A stretch of 64,000 nucleotides of DNA, taken from assembly GCA_905203995.1 (NCBI GenBank), contig CAJKXZ010000002.1, forward strand, positions 186,001-250,000. The letters are read 5' to 3'. Under the pieces are notes generated by a model. It had not been told where the DNA came from. It made no database searches and worked only from the letters and a program-made list of their open reading frames with translations. Numbering within the stretch: the stretch's first letter is position 1; each line of letters begins with the position of its first letter. Shown here one piece after another: positions 6,901 through 14,578 of the stretch. Position numbers and translations under genes: made by a program. Source of the stretch: an uncultured Methanomassiliicoccus sp. Its GTDB lineage: Archaea > Thermoplasmatota > Thermoplasmata > Methanomassiliicoccales > Methanomassiliicoccaceae.

Positions 6901-9301
6901 TCTCAATCTTATGTAAGATCAATTTTGCGTTGTTGATGTCCATTACATCTTCCATAATCTCCCGGTAGGTTTCATCAACAACTGGCACCCCATCAATGTT
7001 ACGAAGTGCATCCAATAAATAAGAAGAACGGATTTGTTGCCTTCCCACAGATACTTCTTTTCCTTTATAATTACGAAGTATCATAAAACTACGTGACGCA
7101 GTATGGCGGAATCTTTGTTTGAAGAGTTCTGAGTCTTTGATGGCCCTCATCAAAACATCATCCAGCGCACTTTCTTTTAGAAGGTCTTTAATCAAAGAAA
7201 GATTAATGCGCTCAGGAGATGAGATCATAAAGGTGTCATCAGTCACTGACACGGAAACATTACAGTGCATCTCTCGTGTGATTACAAAGGCATAAGCTCG
7301 AGAAAGCGCATCGTTCACTCGCCTACCAAAGGGAAAGTGAAAGATCATACTGTATTTTCCAGAGGGATCGACATATCCCTCAATAATCAAATTTTTATCA
7401 TCAGGAATATATCCAGAGCTATATTTCTGTTCATTAAAATAAGAAAGTACAGACTGAGCAGAGCCTGAATCAATACCGAAAGACATCAGCCATTCCAGGT
7501 TGTCATCCCTTTCCATCCTCTCGGCCATTTCTCTACGAAAAGCAGCTACGCCCATTGAAAGATCGAAGGAACGTGGAAGCATCTCGCCACTCCAGGAAGG
7601 TACGGTGGGTTTGCGGCCCCCCGCATCTTTAACAAAAACTTTCATTCCTTTGGAGCGTACGTATTCGTATGGTTTACCACCAAGTACAAAAACATCCCCT
7701 GTAGCTAACCGTTCTACAAACTTTTCAGACAGGTCTCCGATCATACCTCCTTTCTCAGTAAATACTTTGTAATTAGCTTCCTCAGGAATTGTACCAAGAT
7801 TCAAGAAGTAGATCATTCTTGAACCAGACCGACGTCCGAAGATGTTTTCCTCTTCATCGTACCAAATTTTAGGATATACTCCTTCAAATGCATCTTTGCT
7901 CCCAAGGTAACGGAGAACTTCCAAAAAAGTCTCTTTTTTAAGATTTCGATAACAATACGATTTGTGAATTAACTCTAAAGCTTCATCGACATCCCATCTT
8001 TTTTCAAGGGACATGCCTACAACACTTTGTGATAATACATCTAGACAATTCTCAGAAATTGATACTCGGTCGATGTGTTTGTTGTGAGCTGCACGGCAAA
8101 GAACTGCACATTCTACCAGATCATCTTTTTCAAAGACCAATATCCTTCCTTTAGAAGTTAGACCATGACCGTGGCCACTTCGTCCAATACGCTGCAGACC
8201 TTTGGCAACAGATTTCGGGGAACCTATTTGAACTACTAGATCCACAAAGCCGATATCGATGCCCAATTCTAAAGAAGTGGATGAAACTACACACTTCAAT
8301 TCACCATTCTTAAGTCGTTCTTCCACATCCAATCTAGTCTCTTTGGCTAATGAGCCGTGGTGGGCTTCTACGCTTTCTAATCCTCTTTCCCTAAGCTTAT
8401 AGACGATATTTTCAGTTCCAGATCGAGTGTTGGTAAAGACGATGGTTGTTCGATGTTCATTGATCATCTCATAAAGACAATCATACATCTTGGCATTCAC
8501 GACCTCGTACGGTAAAACCGTCATATCTTCGGTTGGGCAAATAACCTTGATATCGAGATCTCTCTGCCTCATTATTTCAACAAGATTGAAGTCTCGTGGG
8601 GAGCCGTTCTCATACCCACAAAGATACTCGGCAACCTCATTTATTGGCGCCAATGTTGCAGAAAGACCAACACGGACAAAAGGAGCACTGCAAATATCCT
8701 GCAGCCTCTCTAAAGTTAGTGAAAGGAATACACCACGTTTAGAATCACATACTTCATGGATTTCATCGAGGATTACATATTCTACACCAGTGAGCTTTTC
8801 TCTGAATTTTGGAGCGGCGAGAATCAAAGCTAAGCTTTCAGGAGTAGTGATCAAAATATGAGGCGGTTTACGGAGCATTTTTTGTCTTTCTGCCTGAGAA
8901 GTATCGCCAGTACGGACGCCCACTCTGATTGTCGGAAAGTCTGTGCCCAACCGTTCAGCGGTTTCTTTCATCTCTCTTAGGGGCTCTTCCAGATTTTTAT
9001 CAATATCGTTTGCCAAAGCCTTCAGAGGTGAGATGTAAATCGCATATACTCGATCTTCAAGCTTTCCTTCCTTGGAATACTTAAAAAGTTCATTGATGAT
9101 TGAGGTAAAGGCAGTGAGTGTTTTGCCAGAACCAGTTGGTGAAGAAACTAACACATTTTGACGTTTGTGGATTAGTGGAACTGCATAAGACTGAGGCTCA
9201 GTAAAATCTTCAAATCGATGTGTAAACCACTCAGCGATCAGGGGATCTAACATCGCCAAAATTTGCTTTTTGGAGTAGCGTTTAACTGATTTACTTTTCA
9301 T
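3932..9301 (-). CDS. lhr: Giant Lhr-type superfamily 2 helicase with extended C-terminal region
   Basis: A DNA-repair helicase of the Lhr family, here 1,789 residues. The Lhr core has Walker A SPTGSGKT (54-61), the TTPESL motif (about 152-157), DEIH (179-182), SAT (214-216) and the motif VI stretch QRIGRSGHG, followed by the Lhr winged helix and beta domain. The remaining half contains many predicted winged-helix units. A segment near residue 1330-1375 (SLYDPYIQSIWAAVASRFG) resembles the HTH_42/AlkZ-like domain found in the C-terminal part of E. coli Lhr, which has uracil-DNA glycosylase activity. Archaeal Lhr proteins are usually about 900 residues and E. coli Lhr is 1,538, so this is unusually long. 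It stands alone between the regulator and a divergent recombinase gene. Confidence 0.9.
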   Translation of the reverse strand: MKSKSVKRYSKKQILAMLDPLIAEWFTHRFEDFTEPQSYAVPLIHKRQNVLVSSPTGSGKTLTAFTSIINELFKYSKEGKLEDRVYAIYISPLKALANDIDKNLEEPLREMKETAERLGTDFPTIRVGVRTGDTSQAERQKMLRKPPHILITTPESLALILAAPKFREKLTGVEYVILDEIHEVCDSKRGVFLSLTLERLQDICSAPFVRVGLSATLAPINEVAEYLCGYENGSPRDFNLVEIMRQRDLDIKVICPTEDMTVLPYEVVNAKMYDCLYEMINEHRTTIVFTNTRSGTENIVYKLRERGLESVEAHHGSLAKETRLDVEERLKNGELKCVVSSTSLELGIDIGFVDLVVQIGSPKSVAKGLQRIGRSGHGHGLTSKGRILVFEKDDLVECAVLCRAAHNKHIDRVSISENCLDVLSQSVVGMSLEKRWDVDEALELIHKSYCYRNLKKETFLEVLRYLGSKDAFEGVYPKIWYDEEENIFGRRSGSRMIYFLNLGTIPEEANYKVFTEKGGMIGDLSEKFVERLATGDVFVLGGKPYEYVRSKGMKVFVKDAGGRKPTVPSWSGEMLPRSFDLSMGVAAFRREMAERMERDDNLEWLMSFGIDSGSAQSVLSYFNEQKYSSGYIPDDKNLIIEGYVDPSGKYSMIFHFPFGRRVNDALSRAYAFVITREMHCNVSVSVTDDTFMISSPERINLSLIKDLLKESALDDVLMRAIKDSELFKQRFRHTASRSFMILRNYKGKEVSVGRQQIRSSYLLDALRNIDGVPVVDETYREIMEDVMDINNAKLILHKIENGEMKIHTIDYTASPSPFAHNAVLAGISDMVLMEDRGALLRELHRKVLTKVLGVDVSEFEFKEEQVVPYFRQKIGTASTKDELFELIARIQPVRIFKEKGRNIYPYCTANRDEIDLWSKELLAEEKISTVYLDDVYFVTTKDLPVYSSALSSARTLGESETKLLSFLDTNHTIPELVSLSAIPREKVSQILRKLEVCGSVKRTSYQNGKWTYIRQNLSLPPRDESIDQVILNYLKCYAPADVEDIAFALSLSSKDVQTALKGMMHRELIREGKYLVSENNQYMLKKDYLRLKTSNLDAYDYSTVEAHRRNKQDGPFNTIEELFKTNGTIGSPLDAFYRVTNFSMKDWENLRRSGKILLGRFMRGRVRYILAEDAPAYVAAYRREKPTNLDQRILEIISSMEDGASMRQIDALIADRQKDEIKESIEHLDRNMYIMRRFEEREERASENIYLCYDAPAFNENPITKIVEQYIRSYGPVSVYMISTATQFTHEQIMDAISELDVESISVGEGREEMFIFRDELEALGKADSQPKGCKIVSLYDPYIQSIWAAVASRFGDRWIYPILCDGKLIGGVEKWSMSGVIEIRELDLDSSDYLPQVLDALDTLMRYHQMEGYDVIRIREVMGNTPLNVTDEIREIFFTKGWFLIGDMFAKGNLVEVQRPLSSALSLVFTKQGLGRRFQNVADAIKVQGGLRSDASTSIRCRNRIPLKSMFDMGFVIKAQAIPDYVTYASVEFVSLCRAAKNREITADMKTILKMIEGGKPMFRATILNNSPLSKEATQEALKALNSGSIIYTDQNKRFKIVSKLDMDVKEARKKIIAHFFKNYGMFSAEGLSHFLRFRLPMRDIRQILAELEEEGFLVKGFLIEDTDTMYWMLKSELKSYGKIQFEEEVVITPDDNLHTYLSEWVRKLRGGANYTLIMEGTNVVGSFRGRINSKDELSIEDFIGSRDAELILERYSRANGIVCKRHKDEEDDWDILSFYEKTNPGGA

Positions 9302-9536
9302 AGATTAAACTCCGATAGAACGAATCGTGCTCCATTTTCTTTGGGTGTATTATAACGTTTTGTACCGGTTTTCAAAATCTATATTGAATCTAACTACACA
9401 TTGTATTGCTCCTTCTATAAATGATAAGAGCAAAGGGATGCGAATGAATGAGTATTTTTACAGACAGATTTACATGAATTTGTGATTTAAAACGTGAAAT
9501 TAATATTACTGATTGTATTAACCCTGCCCGATCACT

Positions 9537-10553
9537 ATGAGCGATTTAACTTCATATCTAAACATAACCTGTACGGAAAAAGACAGTTTGAATAGAGAGC
9601 GAAATCCCAATATTGCGATCTATAATTATTTAGAATATGTTAGAGGCAAAGGTTTGTCTGAGCCAGTCGTTCAAAAACGTAGATGCATGATCGCATGGGT
9701 ATGTCAAAAACTCATAGAGAATAATATGAGTCCGTTAGCTCAAGAATGGAATGAAGATACAGTTTGTTTCATTAGAGATGAATTAATAAGGGGCGCTCCA
9801 GCAAATGTCTGTAAAGAATATTTCTTTACTCTGAAGAAATATGCATCATTTTATAAAAATGATGTTTTTGATAGGGTTCCGGTTAATAACCAAATGAAAG
9901 ATAGTAAAGTCAGAGAAAATCTCACAAAAGAAGAAATAAACAAAATCATGGAGGAAGCGCAAGGAGTGGAGAGAATTATCTTCCACATGGCAGTCCAACT
10001 AGGTTTACGTTATACAGAAATGCTCAATCTGCGCTTAAAGGATCTTTACTACGACCATCTTTGTGTTCTTAGGAAAGACCGCTATGGAACAAGTTTGAAG
10101 ACAATTATCTTCCACCCGGATACCAGAAAAGAACTAGATGAGTACCTACGGGTGAGAGATGCGGAAATTGACTGGGCGAAAAAGATCAATAAAGATGTTG
10201 AAGTTTCAGATTATGTATTCATACACCAAGAAAAAGGTGAACTTCCGATCTACACTGTGTCTGCAGTTCATTACATGATGAAAAAGCTTTCAAATCATTC
10301 AAATGTAAAATTCACAATAAAAACATTAAAGAGTACAAATAGAGAGATTGCGCCAGGAATTGAAGATCGCTGGGACCTTGTTCATGGATCTCAAGAGACA
10401 TTGGATACATATCATGAACCGGACGTAATTGAAGAAATGAATGACGTTGCGGTCAATGGTGATGAATTCTTATCCGCGGTCCTCTCAACATGGCATAACA
10501 CACCAAAAGGACAAGAATGGAATGCCAAACAAAAAATGCAGATCAAAGATTAG
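9537..10553 (+). CDS. Tyrosine recombinase/integrase family protein, degenerate active site
   Basis: The 338-residue product has an N-terminal SAM-like core-binding domain (about 25-115) and a C-terminal catalytic fold. The box I helix MAVQLGLRYTEMLNLRLKDL carries the first Arg (R158). The beta-hairpin Lys is likely K180 or K188. Box II is poor: the usual HxLR is replaced by KTLK (262-265), but VHGSQETLDTYHE (282-294) keeps the box II His/Trp position (H283) and the nucleophile-like Tyr292. This looks like a domesticated or inactive Xer/integrase relative. No att-like repeats, other phage genes or tRNA target flank it. The 235-base gap upstream, shared with divergent lhr, holds only AT-rich sequence. 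Confidence 0.75.
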   Translation: MSDLTSYLNITCTEKDSLNRERNPNIAIYNYLEYVRGKGLSEPVVQKRRCMIAWVCQKLIENNMSPLAQEWNEDTVCFIRDELIRGAPANVCKEYFFTLKKYASFYKNDVFDRVPVNNQMKDSKVRENLTKEEINKIMEEAQGVERIIFHMAVQLGLRYTEMLNLRLKDLYYDHLCVLRKDRYGTSLKTIIFHPDTRKELDEYLRVRDAEIDWAKKINKDVEVSDYVFIHQEKGELPIYTVSAVHYMMKKLSNHSNVKFTIKTLKSTNREIAPGIEDRWDLVHGSQETLDTYHEPDVIEEMNDVAVNGDEFLSAVLSTWHNTPKGQEWNAKQKMQIKD

Positions 10554-11389
10554 TGAATGATCTCAATTCCATAGAGCTTTTCTGGATTATCCTTATGGAT
10601 TATCCAGGCTTGCTCTTCAGTCATTTTTCCTGAGTCCAAGTAAGCCATTGTACGTTTAGGGACCGTTTTAATGTCTAAAACTGCACCAGGCCGTGATGGT
10701 TCATCCATAAAATCAGTTTCCATGACGAATCGTGTACCTTTTGAAAGCGCTTCGGTGATAGCCGAACGGCTGGACAAAACGGAAGGAAAAAGACCATGAT
10801 TTTCCTCTTCCAAAACTAATGGTGGAGAAAAATGTTTGACAACATGAGAACGTGGCAGTCCTGTACGGTCAGCGATTTTTGCCAGATCGGCCATGCTTTC
10901 AGGCGTTCCCTCTTCCGTGTGTAAAACAACGGGGCAATCTGCTTCTTTCGCAAGGGACATACCATAAGCCATGATCTCATTGGAAGCTTCTAAAATTTCA
11001 GCACATACTTCAAAATGAGGTCGTCCGATTTCACCTAAAGCAACAGCTTTGTGCTCTAAGACCAGCTTTTGAGCTGAATCCATACCTTCTTTCATAATGG
11101 TTACAGCTTTCTCCAGACCATATTTCTCGGCTAAGCCAATCAAGAGTACAGGATAGGGCCCAACTGCAGTAAAAACTCTTACAGGCGTCTCAGAATTGCA
11201 TTTCTGAGCCATCTTGAGCGTAAGCTCATAAGACTCCAAGAAACTCTTACCAGAGACTATCGGAACCTCAGCATACGGCATGTGGCACAAGATTGCATGC
11301 GTGCCGCCATATTTATGAAAAATATCCATGGCCTCCACACCTTTTCCGGAGGTCTGGAGGTGCATGTGATTGTCAAAAATAGGGATCAG
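10550..11389 (-). CDS. TatD-like metal-dependent hydrolase (archaeal, COG1831 type)
   Basis: An amidohydrolase-superfamily protein related to TatD nucleases. The N-terminal metal site is DNHMH (HxH); further ligands fit ALGEIGRPH, VVLHTEEG and the ETDFMDEP segment. The first ATG (11365) lies inside the HxH motif and would delete its first His. The frame is open upstream only to a TAA and offers no ATG, GTG or TTG. The CTG at 11389 gives (M)IPIFDNHMH, which matches the family N-terminus, and overlaps the TGA stop of tbp as CTGA. I annotate that start. GGCGGGG lies about nine bases upstream. Co-transcribed with tbp; the substrate is unknown. Confidence 0.8.
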   Translation of the reverse strand: MIPIFDNHMHLQTSGKGVEAMDIFHKYGGTHAILCHMPYAEVPIVSGKSFLESYELTLKMAQKCNSETPVRVFTAVGPYPVLLIGLAEKYGLEKAVTIMKEGMDSAQKLVLEHKAVALGEIGRPHFEVCAEILEASNEIMAYGMSLAKEADCPVVLHTEEGTPESMADLAKIADRTGLPRSHVVKHFSPPLVLEEENHGLFPSVLSSRSAITEALSKGTRFVMETDFMDEPSRPGAVLDIKTVPKRTMAYLDSGKMTEEQAWIIHKDNPEKLYGIEIIH

Positions 11390-11934
11390 CGCAGAAGCCC
11401 CGCCGAACGCAGTTCTTCTGTAATCTTACTTACAGCTTCTTCAACATCAGAAGGTTGCCTCGCTCCAGTGCAGACAAGCTTTCCGGATCCAAAGAGGAGA
11501 ACTACAACTTTAGGTTCATCGAGCCTGTAAACCAATCCTGGAAACTGCTCAGGTTCATATTCCACTCTTTCTAGTCCCAGAGAGATTGCAATTGCATTGA
11601 GATTTATCTCCTGGCATAAGTCAGAAGAAGCTACAATATTCTGAACCACAACATCAGGTTCGATCAAAACATGTATTCCGGCCTTTTCAATCTGCTTGGC
11701 GACCTTTGTGATAGCTACTTTAACATTTTCAAGGCTTTTTGCACCGGTACACACCACTTTTCCACTGCGGAACAGTAAGGTAGCGGTTTTAGGTTCCTTA
11801 AGCCTGTAAATAAGTCCGGGAAATTGTTCGGGCTCATATTCTGCACCTTCCAAAGCAAGAGCAATTGCTTGCAAATCAAGCTCCTCACCAAGAGAAGTGG
11901 AAGCTACTACATTCTCAATTTTTATTCTGGCCAA
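11386..11934 (-). CDS. tbp: TATA-box-binding protein
   Basis: The archaeal general transcription factor that binds the TATA box and recruits TFB and RNA polymerase. The 182 residues form two pseudo-symmetric repeats (about 1-90 and 91-182). Each has the NVVAS/NIVAS strand, the near-identical YEPEQFPGLxYRL segment, and LLFxSGKxVCTGA. The start is a TTG at 11934, preceded by GGTGA five bases upstream. TATATAAA-like elements lie 20-70 bases upstream, so it is probably autoregulated from its own TATA box. Its stop overlaps the start of the TatD-like gene. Confidence 0.97.
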   Translation of the reverse strand: MARIKIENVVASTSLGEELDLQAIALALEGAEYEPEQFPGLIYRLKEPKTATLLFRSGKVVCTGAKSLENVKVAITKVAKQIEKAGIHVLIEPDVVVQNIVASSDLCQEINLNAIAISLGLERVEYEPEQFPGLVYRLDEPKVVVLLFGSGKLVCTGARQPSDVEEAVSKITEELRSAGLLR

Positions 11935-12100
11935 TTAGGTCACCACTCATGGAATTTATATACCTTTATAAAGCATTTGTGCTTGAAAATATATAAACTT
12001 GCCCTTTTTCTTTAAATATGAGCTTATAAAGCACGAGTATCTTGGAAACAAGATGGTAGTAATACTATACACTAACGATTAAATACCCAATCTTGCATAT

Positions 12101-12140
12101 GACATATGTCTGACATAAACGCATGTTTTGTCTGACAAAA
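12101..12140 (+). promoter_or_regulatory. Candidate ribbon-helix-helix operator array
   Basis: Three palindromes built from TGTC/GACA half-sites precede the ribbon-helix-helix gene. They are GACATATGTC (12101-12110), TATGTCTGACATA (12105-12117) and the perfect 15-mer TTTTGTCTGACAAAA (12126-12140). The last two share TGTCTGACA and are centred 22 bp apart, two helical turns, as expected for cooperative dimers. They lie 17-56 bases before the ATG, around the likely transcription start. The neighbouring gene encodes the obvious candidate ligand, so autoregulation is inferred. Confidence 0.65.
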
Positions 12141-12156
12141 TATCGAGGTTATTGAT

Positions 12157-12468
12157 ATGGCCGACACTGAAAGGATTACCGTAAGACTCCAGAACGATCG
12201 AGCTAAAGCACTGGAAAAACTTGTGGAAATTGGTAGGTTTCCTACAGTGTCAGACGCTATAAGGGCAGCAGTGGATGAGTTTGTAGAAGCAAACTTTACT
12301 CCAGAGTACATTGAACGCATTACCATAGATCTACCTAAAGGGAATGTTGTTGAATTGGAATGCCTCGTAAAAGATGGCGATTCAGTTTCGTTAGATGATG
12401 CCATCAGAAATGCTGTCAGAGAGTATACGAGAAAACGCATACCTAAGGCCATAGAAGATGGCCTTTAA
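12157..12468 (+). CDS. Tandem ribbon-helix-helix (CopG-like) DNA-binding protein
   Basis: A 103-residue protein with two ribbon-helix-helix units in one chain. The first is RITVRLQNDRAKALEKLVEI followed by a helix with VSDAIRAAVDEFV (about 6-44). The second is RITIDLPKGNVVELECLV followed by LDDAIRNAVREYTRK (about 54-93). RHH proteins normally dimerise to form one beta ribbon, so a tandem copy could fold as a single-chain pseudo-dimer or bind half-sites cooperatively. The ATG is preceded by GAGGTT. The upstream DNA holds matching palindromes, which suggests a self-regulating repressor. Other targets are unknown. Confidence 0.85.
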   Translation: MADTERITVRLQNDRAKALEKLVEIGRFPTVSDAIRAAVDEFVEANFTPEYIERITIDLPKGNVVELECLVKDGDSVSLDDAIRNAVREYTRKRIPKAIEDGL

Positions 12469-12474
12469 GCCAAT

Positions 12475-13191
12475 TCAAGGCGGCAGCGGCTTCTTTCCTT
12501 CAATGATGCGATGAGCATCAGCGATAATGCCAATAAGCGTGTTGAATTCCCACTTTGTCAAAACTGCCCTGCCGATTATTCTACGAAACATAACTTCTGT
12601 CTTATCCCTTCTAAATTCAGGATAGTTGATAGAGCCCAGAAGAGCATCAAAGAACTCAAACAAATGTTCTTTTTCTTCAGTGGTAGCTTCAGAGAGATTG
12701 TTTTCAAAATTATTGGCTAAAAATATTTCATATGCAACGATAGAGACGGCATGAGAAAGATTCAACACCGGATAGGAATCGCTAGAGGGGATGTGTACTA
12801 GAAGATCACACCGCTCAAGATCTTTTTGCGATAGTCCATCGTCCTCAGGTCCAAAAACTAATGCCACTTTACCGGTGTACTCTTTCATTTTGTCTGCAAA
12901 ATCTCTTGCGCTCTCGGGTACTCTGGTGAAATTTTTCTCCCCAGCAGTAACAATTCCTGAAGTGCCTACGACCAGATCACAGCCGGCAATTGCAGATTCA
13001 AAATCTGAGACGATCTGTGCATTTTCCAGAATGTACTGCGCGTGTTTGGCCCGCCTGAATGCTTCATCGGTAAGTTCACAAGGATTTACCATGATCAATT
13101 CAGTAAGTCCAAAATTAGCCATAGCGCGTGCAATTGCTCCCACATTGCCATCATAAAGTGGCGAGACTAAAACGACCCGGTATGCAGCCAT
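12475..13191 (-). CDS. trmJ: tRNA (cytidine/uridine-32-2'-O)-methyltransferase TrmJ
   Basis: A SPOUT-class, SAM-dependent enzyme that methylates the 2'-OH of nucleotide 32 in the tRNA anticodon loop. The knot motifs of the SpoU family are present: PLYDGNVGAIARAMANFG (motif 1), VALVFGPEDDGLS (motif 2) and PVLNLSHAVSIVAYE (motif 3). A helical C-terminal extension of about 70 residues is typical of TrmJ. At 238 residues the length is normal. It converges on the RHH gene with a six-base gap and diverges from truA, so two tRNA-modification genes share a promoter region. Confidence 0.9.
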   Translation of the reverse strand: MAAYRVVLVSPLYDGNVGAIARAMANFGLTELIMVNPCELTDEAFRRAKHAQYILENAQIVSDFESAIAGCDLVVGTSGIVTAGEKNFTRVPESARDFADKMKEYTGKVALVFGPEDDGLSQKDLERCDLLVHIPSSDSYPVLNLSHAVSIVAYEIFLANNFENNLSEATTEEKEHLFEFFDALLGSINYPEFRRDKTEVMFRRIIGRAVLTKWEFNTLIGIIADAHRIIEGKKPLPP

Positions 13192-13233
13192 AGTTAACGG
13201 GGAGCATTAATACTGGGTCGATACTTAAGCTAT

Positions 13234-14034
13234 ATGCATTGGAGAGCAGCTGTCAAAATCGCCTACGATGGCAGAAATTTTATGGGTTCCCAGCGCCAGC
13301 CAGGGCTGAATACTGTAGAATCAGAAGTAATCGCTGCACTCCTCAAAATAGAGGCCATCTCGTCAGTTGATGAAGCGAGATTTGGATTCGCCAGCCGCAC
13401 AGATCGGGGAGTTAGTGCGATTGGTAATGTAGCAGCATTCAATACCAGCTTTCCCAAAGAGAAGTTGTTGCAAGCATTGAATGCCAACTCAGAAAATATC
13501 TATTACCATGCATTGGCGGAAGTTCCGGATGATTTTTACCCACGCTATGCCAGAGGCAGATGGTATAGATACGTTATTTCTGACAAAAATAGGAATGAAA
13601 CTCTCTTGAAAGAGTGTGCTAAACTTTTTGAAGGGACCCACGACTTTAAAAGATTCTGCAAAGCCGATGGTAAAGATACACTCAAGACCCTTGATAAAAT
13701 CGAGATCAGCCATGAGGAAAATACCTACGTCATTGACATTCAATCACGTGAATTTCTAAGAAATATGATTCGCAGGATTGTAGCAGCGCTTGACTCTGTG
13801 GCTAAGGGCTACTCAGAGTTGAACGATGTTCAGCAGGCATTAGAGGGCGAAGACCTGACTTTTGGTCTAGCAGCACCGGAACCCCTGATCCTTATGGATG
13901 TTTGGTATGATTTTACTTTTCAAAAAGATTTACCAGATACGCTAGCCAAAAAATTAGACCTGCAGGATGAAGATTTTGCATCTCGAGCGTGTTTTGCTAA
14001 AGCGCTCTCCAATCGGGAATGTATAATTAAGTGA
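13234..14034 (+). CDS. truA: tRNA pseudouridine(38-40) synthase TruA
   Basis: Isomerises uridines 38-40 of tRNA to pseudouridine. The catalytic Asp57 lies in ASRTDRGVSAIGN, the TruA motif. YDGRNFMGSQRQP near the N-terminus and the REFLRNMIRRIV segment are the other family blocks. The 266-residue length is normal. It starts an apparent three-gene operon: the next gene begins two bases after its stop, and the third overlaps the second. The leader before the ATG at 13234 is very short and AT-rich. Confidence 0.95.
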   Translation: MHWRAAVKIAYDGRNFMGSQRQPGLNTVESEVIAALLKIEAISSVDEARFGFASRTDRGVSAIGNVAAFNTSFPKEKLLQALNANSENIYYHALAEVPDDFYPRYARGRWYRYVISDKNRNETLLKECAKLFEGTHDFKRFCKADGKDTLKTLDKIEISHEENTYVIDIQSREFLRNMIRRIVAALDSVAKGYSELNDVQQALEGEDLTFGLAAPEPLILMDVWYDFTFQKDLPDTLAKKLDLQDEDFASRACFAKALSNRECIIK

Positions 14035-14035
14035 G

Positions 14036-14578
14036 ATGCATTGCAGAACTGTGATAATTTCACTTACGGGTACACCAGGCACTGGTAAAACCACAGTCGG
14101 AAAACTGTTAGAGCAAAGAGGAATGCATACCATCGAACTTAGTGATCTAATCAAAGAGCGAAATCTCTACGATTCGTTTGATGCTGAAAGAAACAGTTAC
14201 GATGTGGATCCCGAGGTGCTTGATGAAGCCATTAGTGCTATGAAGATTACTGATGATTGCGTGTTGATTGGTCATCTATCACATTACCTCACGTGCGATA
14301 AGATCATTGTTCTTAGATGCAAACCATCCATTCTCGCCAAGAGGCTAAACTCAAGAGGGTGGAAAGAGTCAAAGGTCAAAGAAAATATTGAAGCTGAGGC
14401 ACTGGACGTCATTCTTATTGAAGCGGTTGAGACCGATCGAGAAGTTTCAGAAATCGATACCAGCAATCTTTCTGCTGAAGAAGTGTGTGACGCCATAATT
14501 AAGATCAAAGCAGGTGAGACTGCTAATTACGTTCCGGGAAATATTGATTGGAGTGAAGAGGTATTAGAATGGTATTAG
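14036..14578 (+). CDS. AK6/Fap7-type adenylate kinase
   Basis: An adenylate kinase/ATPase of the AK6 (Fap7) family, which works with uS11 in late small-subunit ribosome maturation. It has P-loop GTPGTGKT (residues 12-19), a NMP-binding region with ELSDLIKE, the VLIGHLSHYL strand and a LID with LRCKPSILAKRLNSRGW. The 180-residue length matches the archaeal family. It lies two bases after truA and overlaps the following lipid-synthesis gene by ten bases, so the three are co-expressed. Nucleotide preference cannot be read from sequence. Confidence 0.9.
   Translation: MHCRTVIISLTGTPGTGKTTVGKLLEQRGMHTIELSDLIKERNLYDSFDAERNSYDVDPEVLDEAISAMKITDDCVLIGHLSHYLTCDKIIVLRCKPSILAKRLNSRGWKESKVKENIEAEALDVILIEAVETDREVSEIDTSNLSAEEVCDAIIKIKAGETANYVPGNIDWSEEVLEWY

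Noticed and set aside
9302..9536. Integration att site or phage remnant beside the tyrosine recombinase
   Set aside because: No direct repeats, tRNA end or phage genes were found around the gene.
12039..12054. ATCTTG-GAAA-CAAGAT hairpin as an RNA gene or terminator
   Set aside because: A six-base stem with a GNRA loop between divergent genes, with no T-run and no larger fold, is too little to call.
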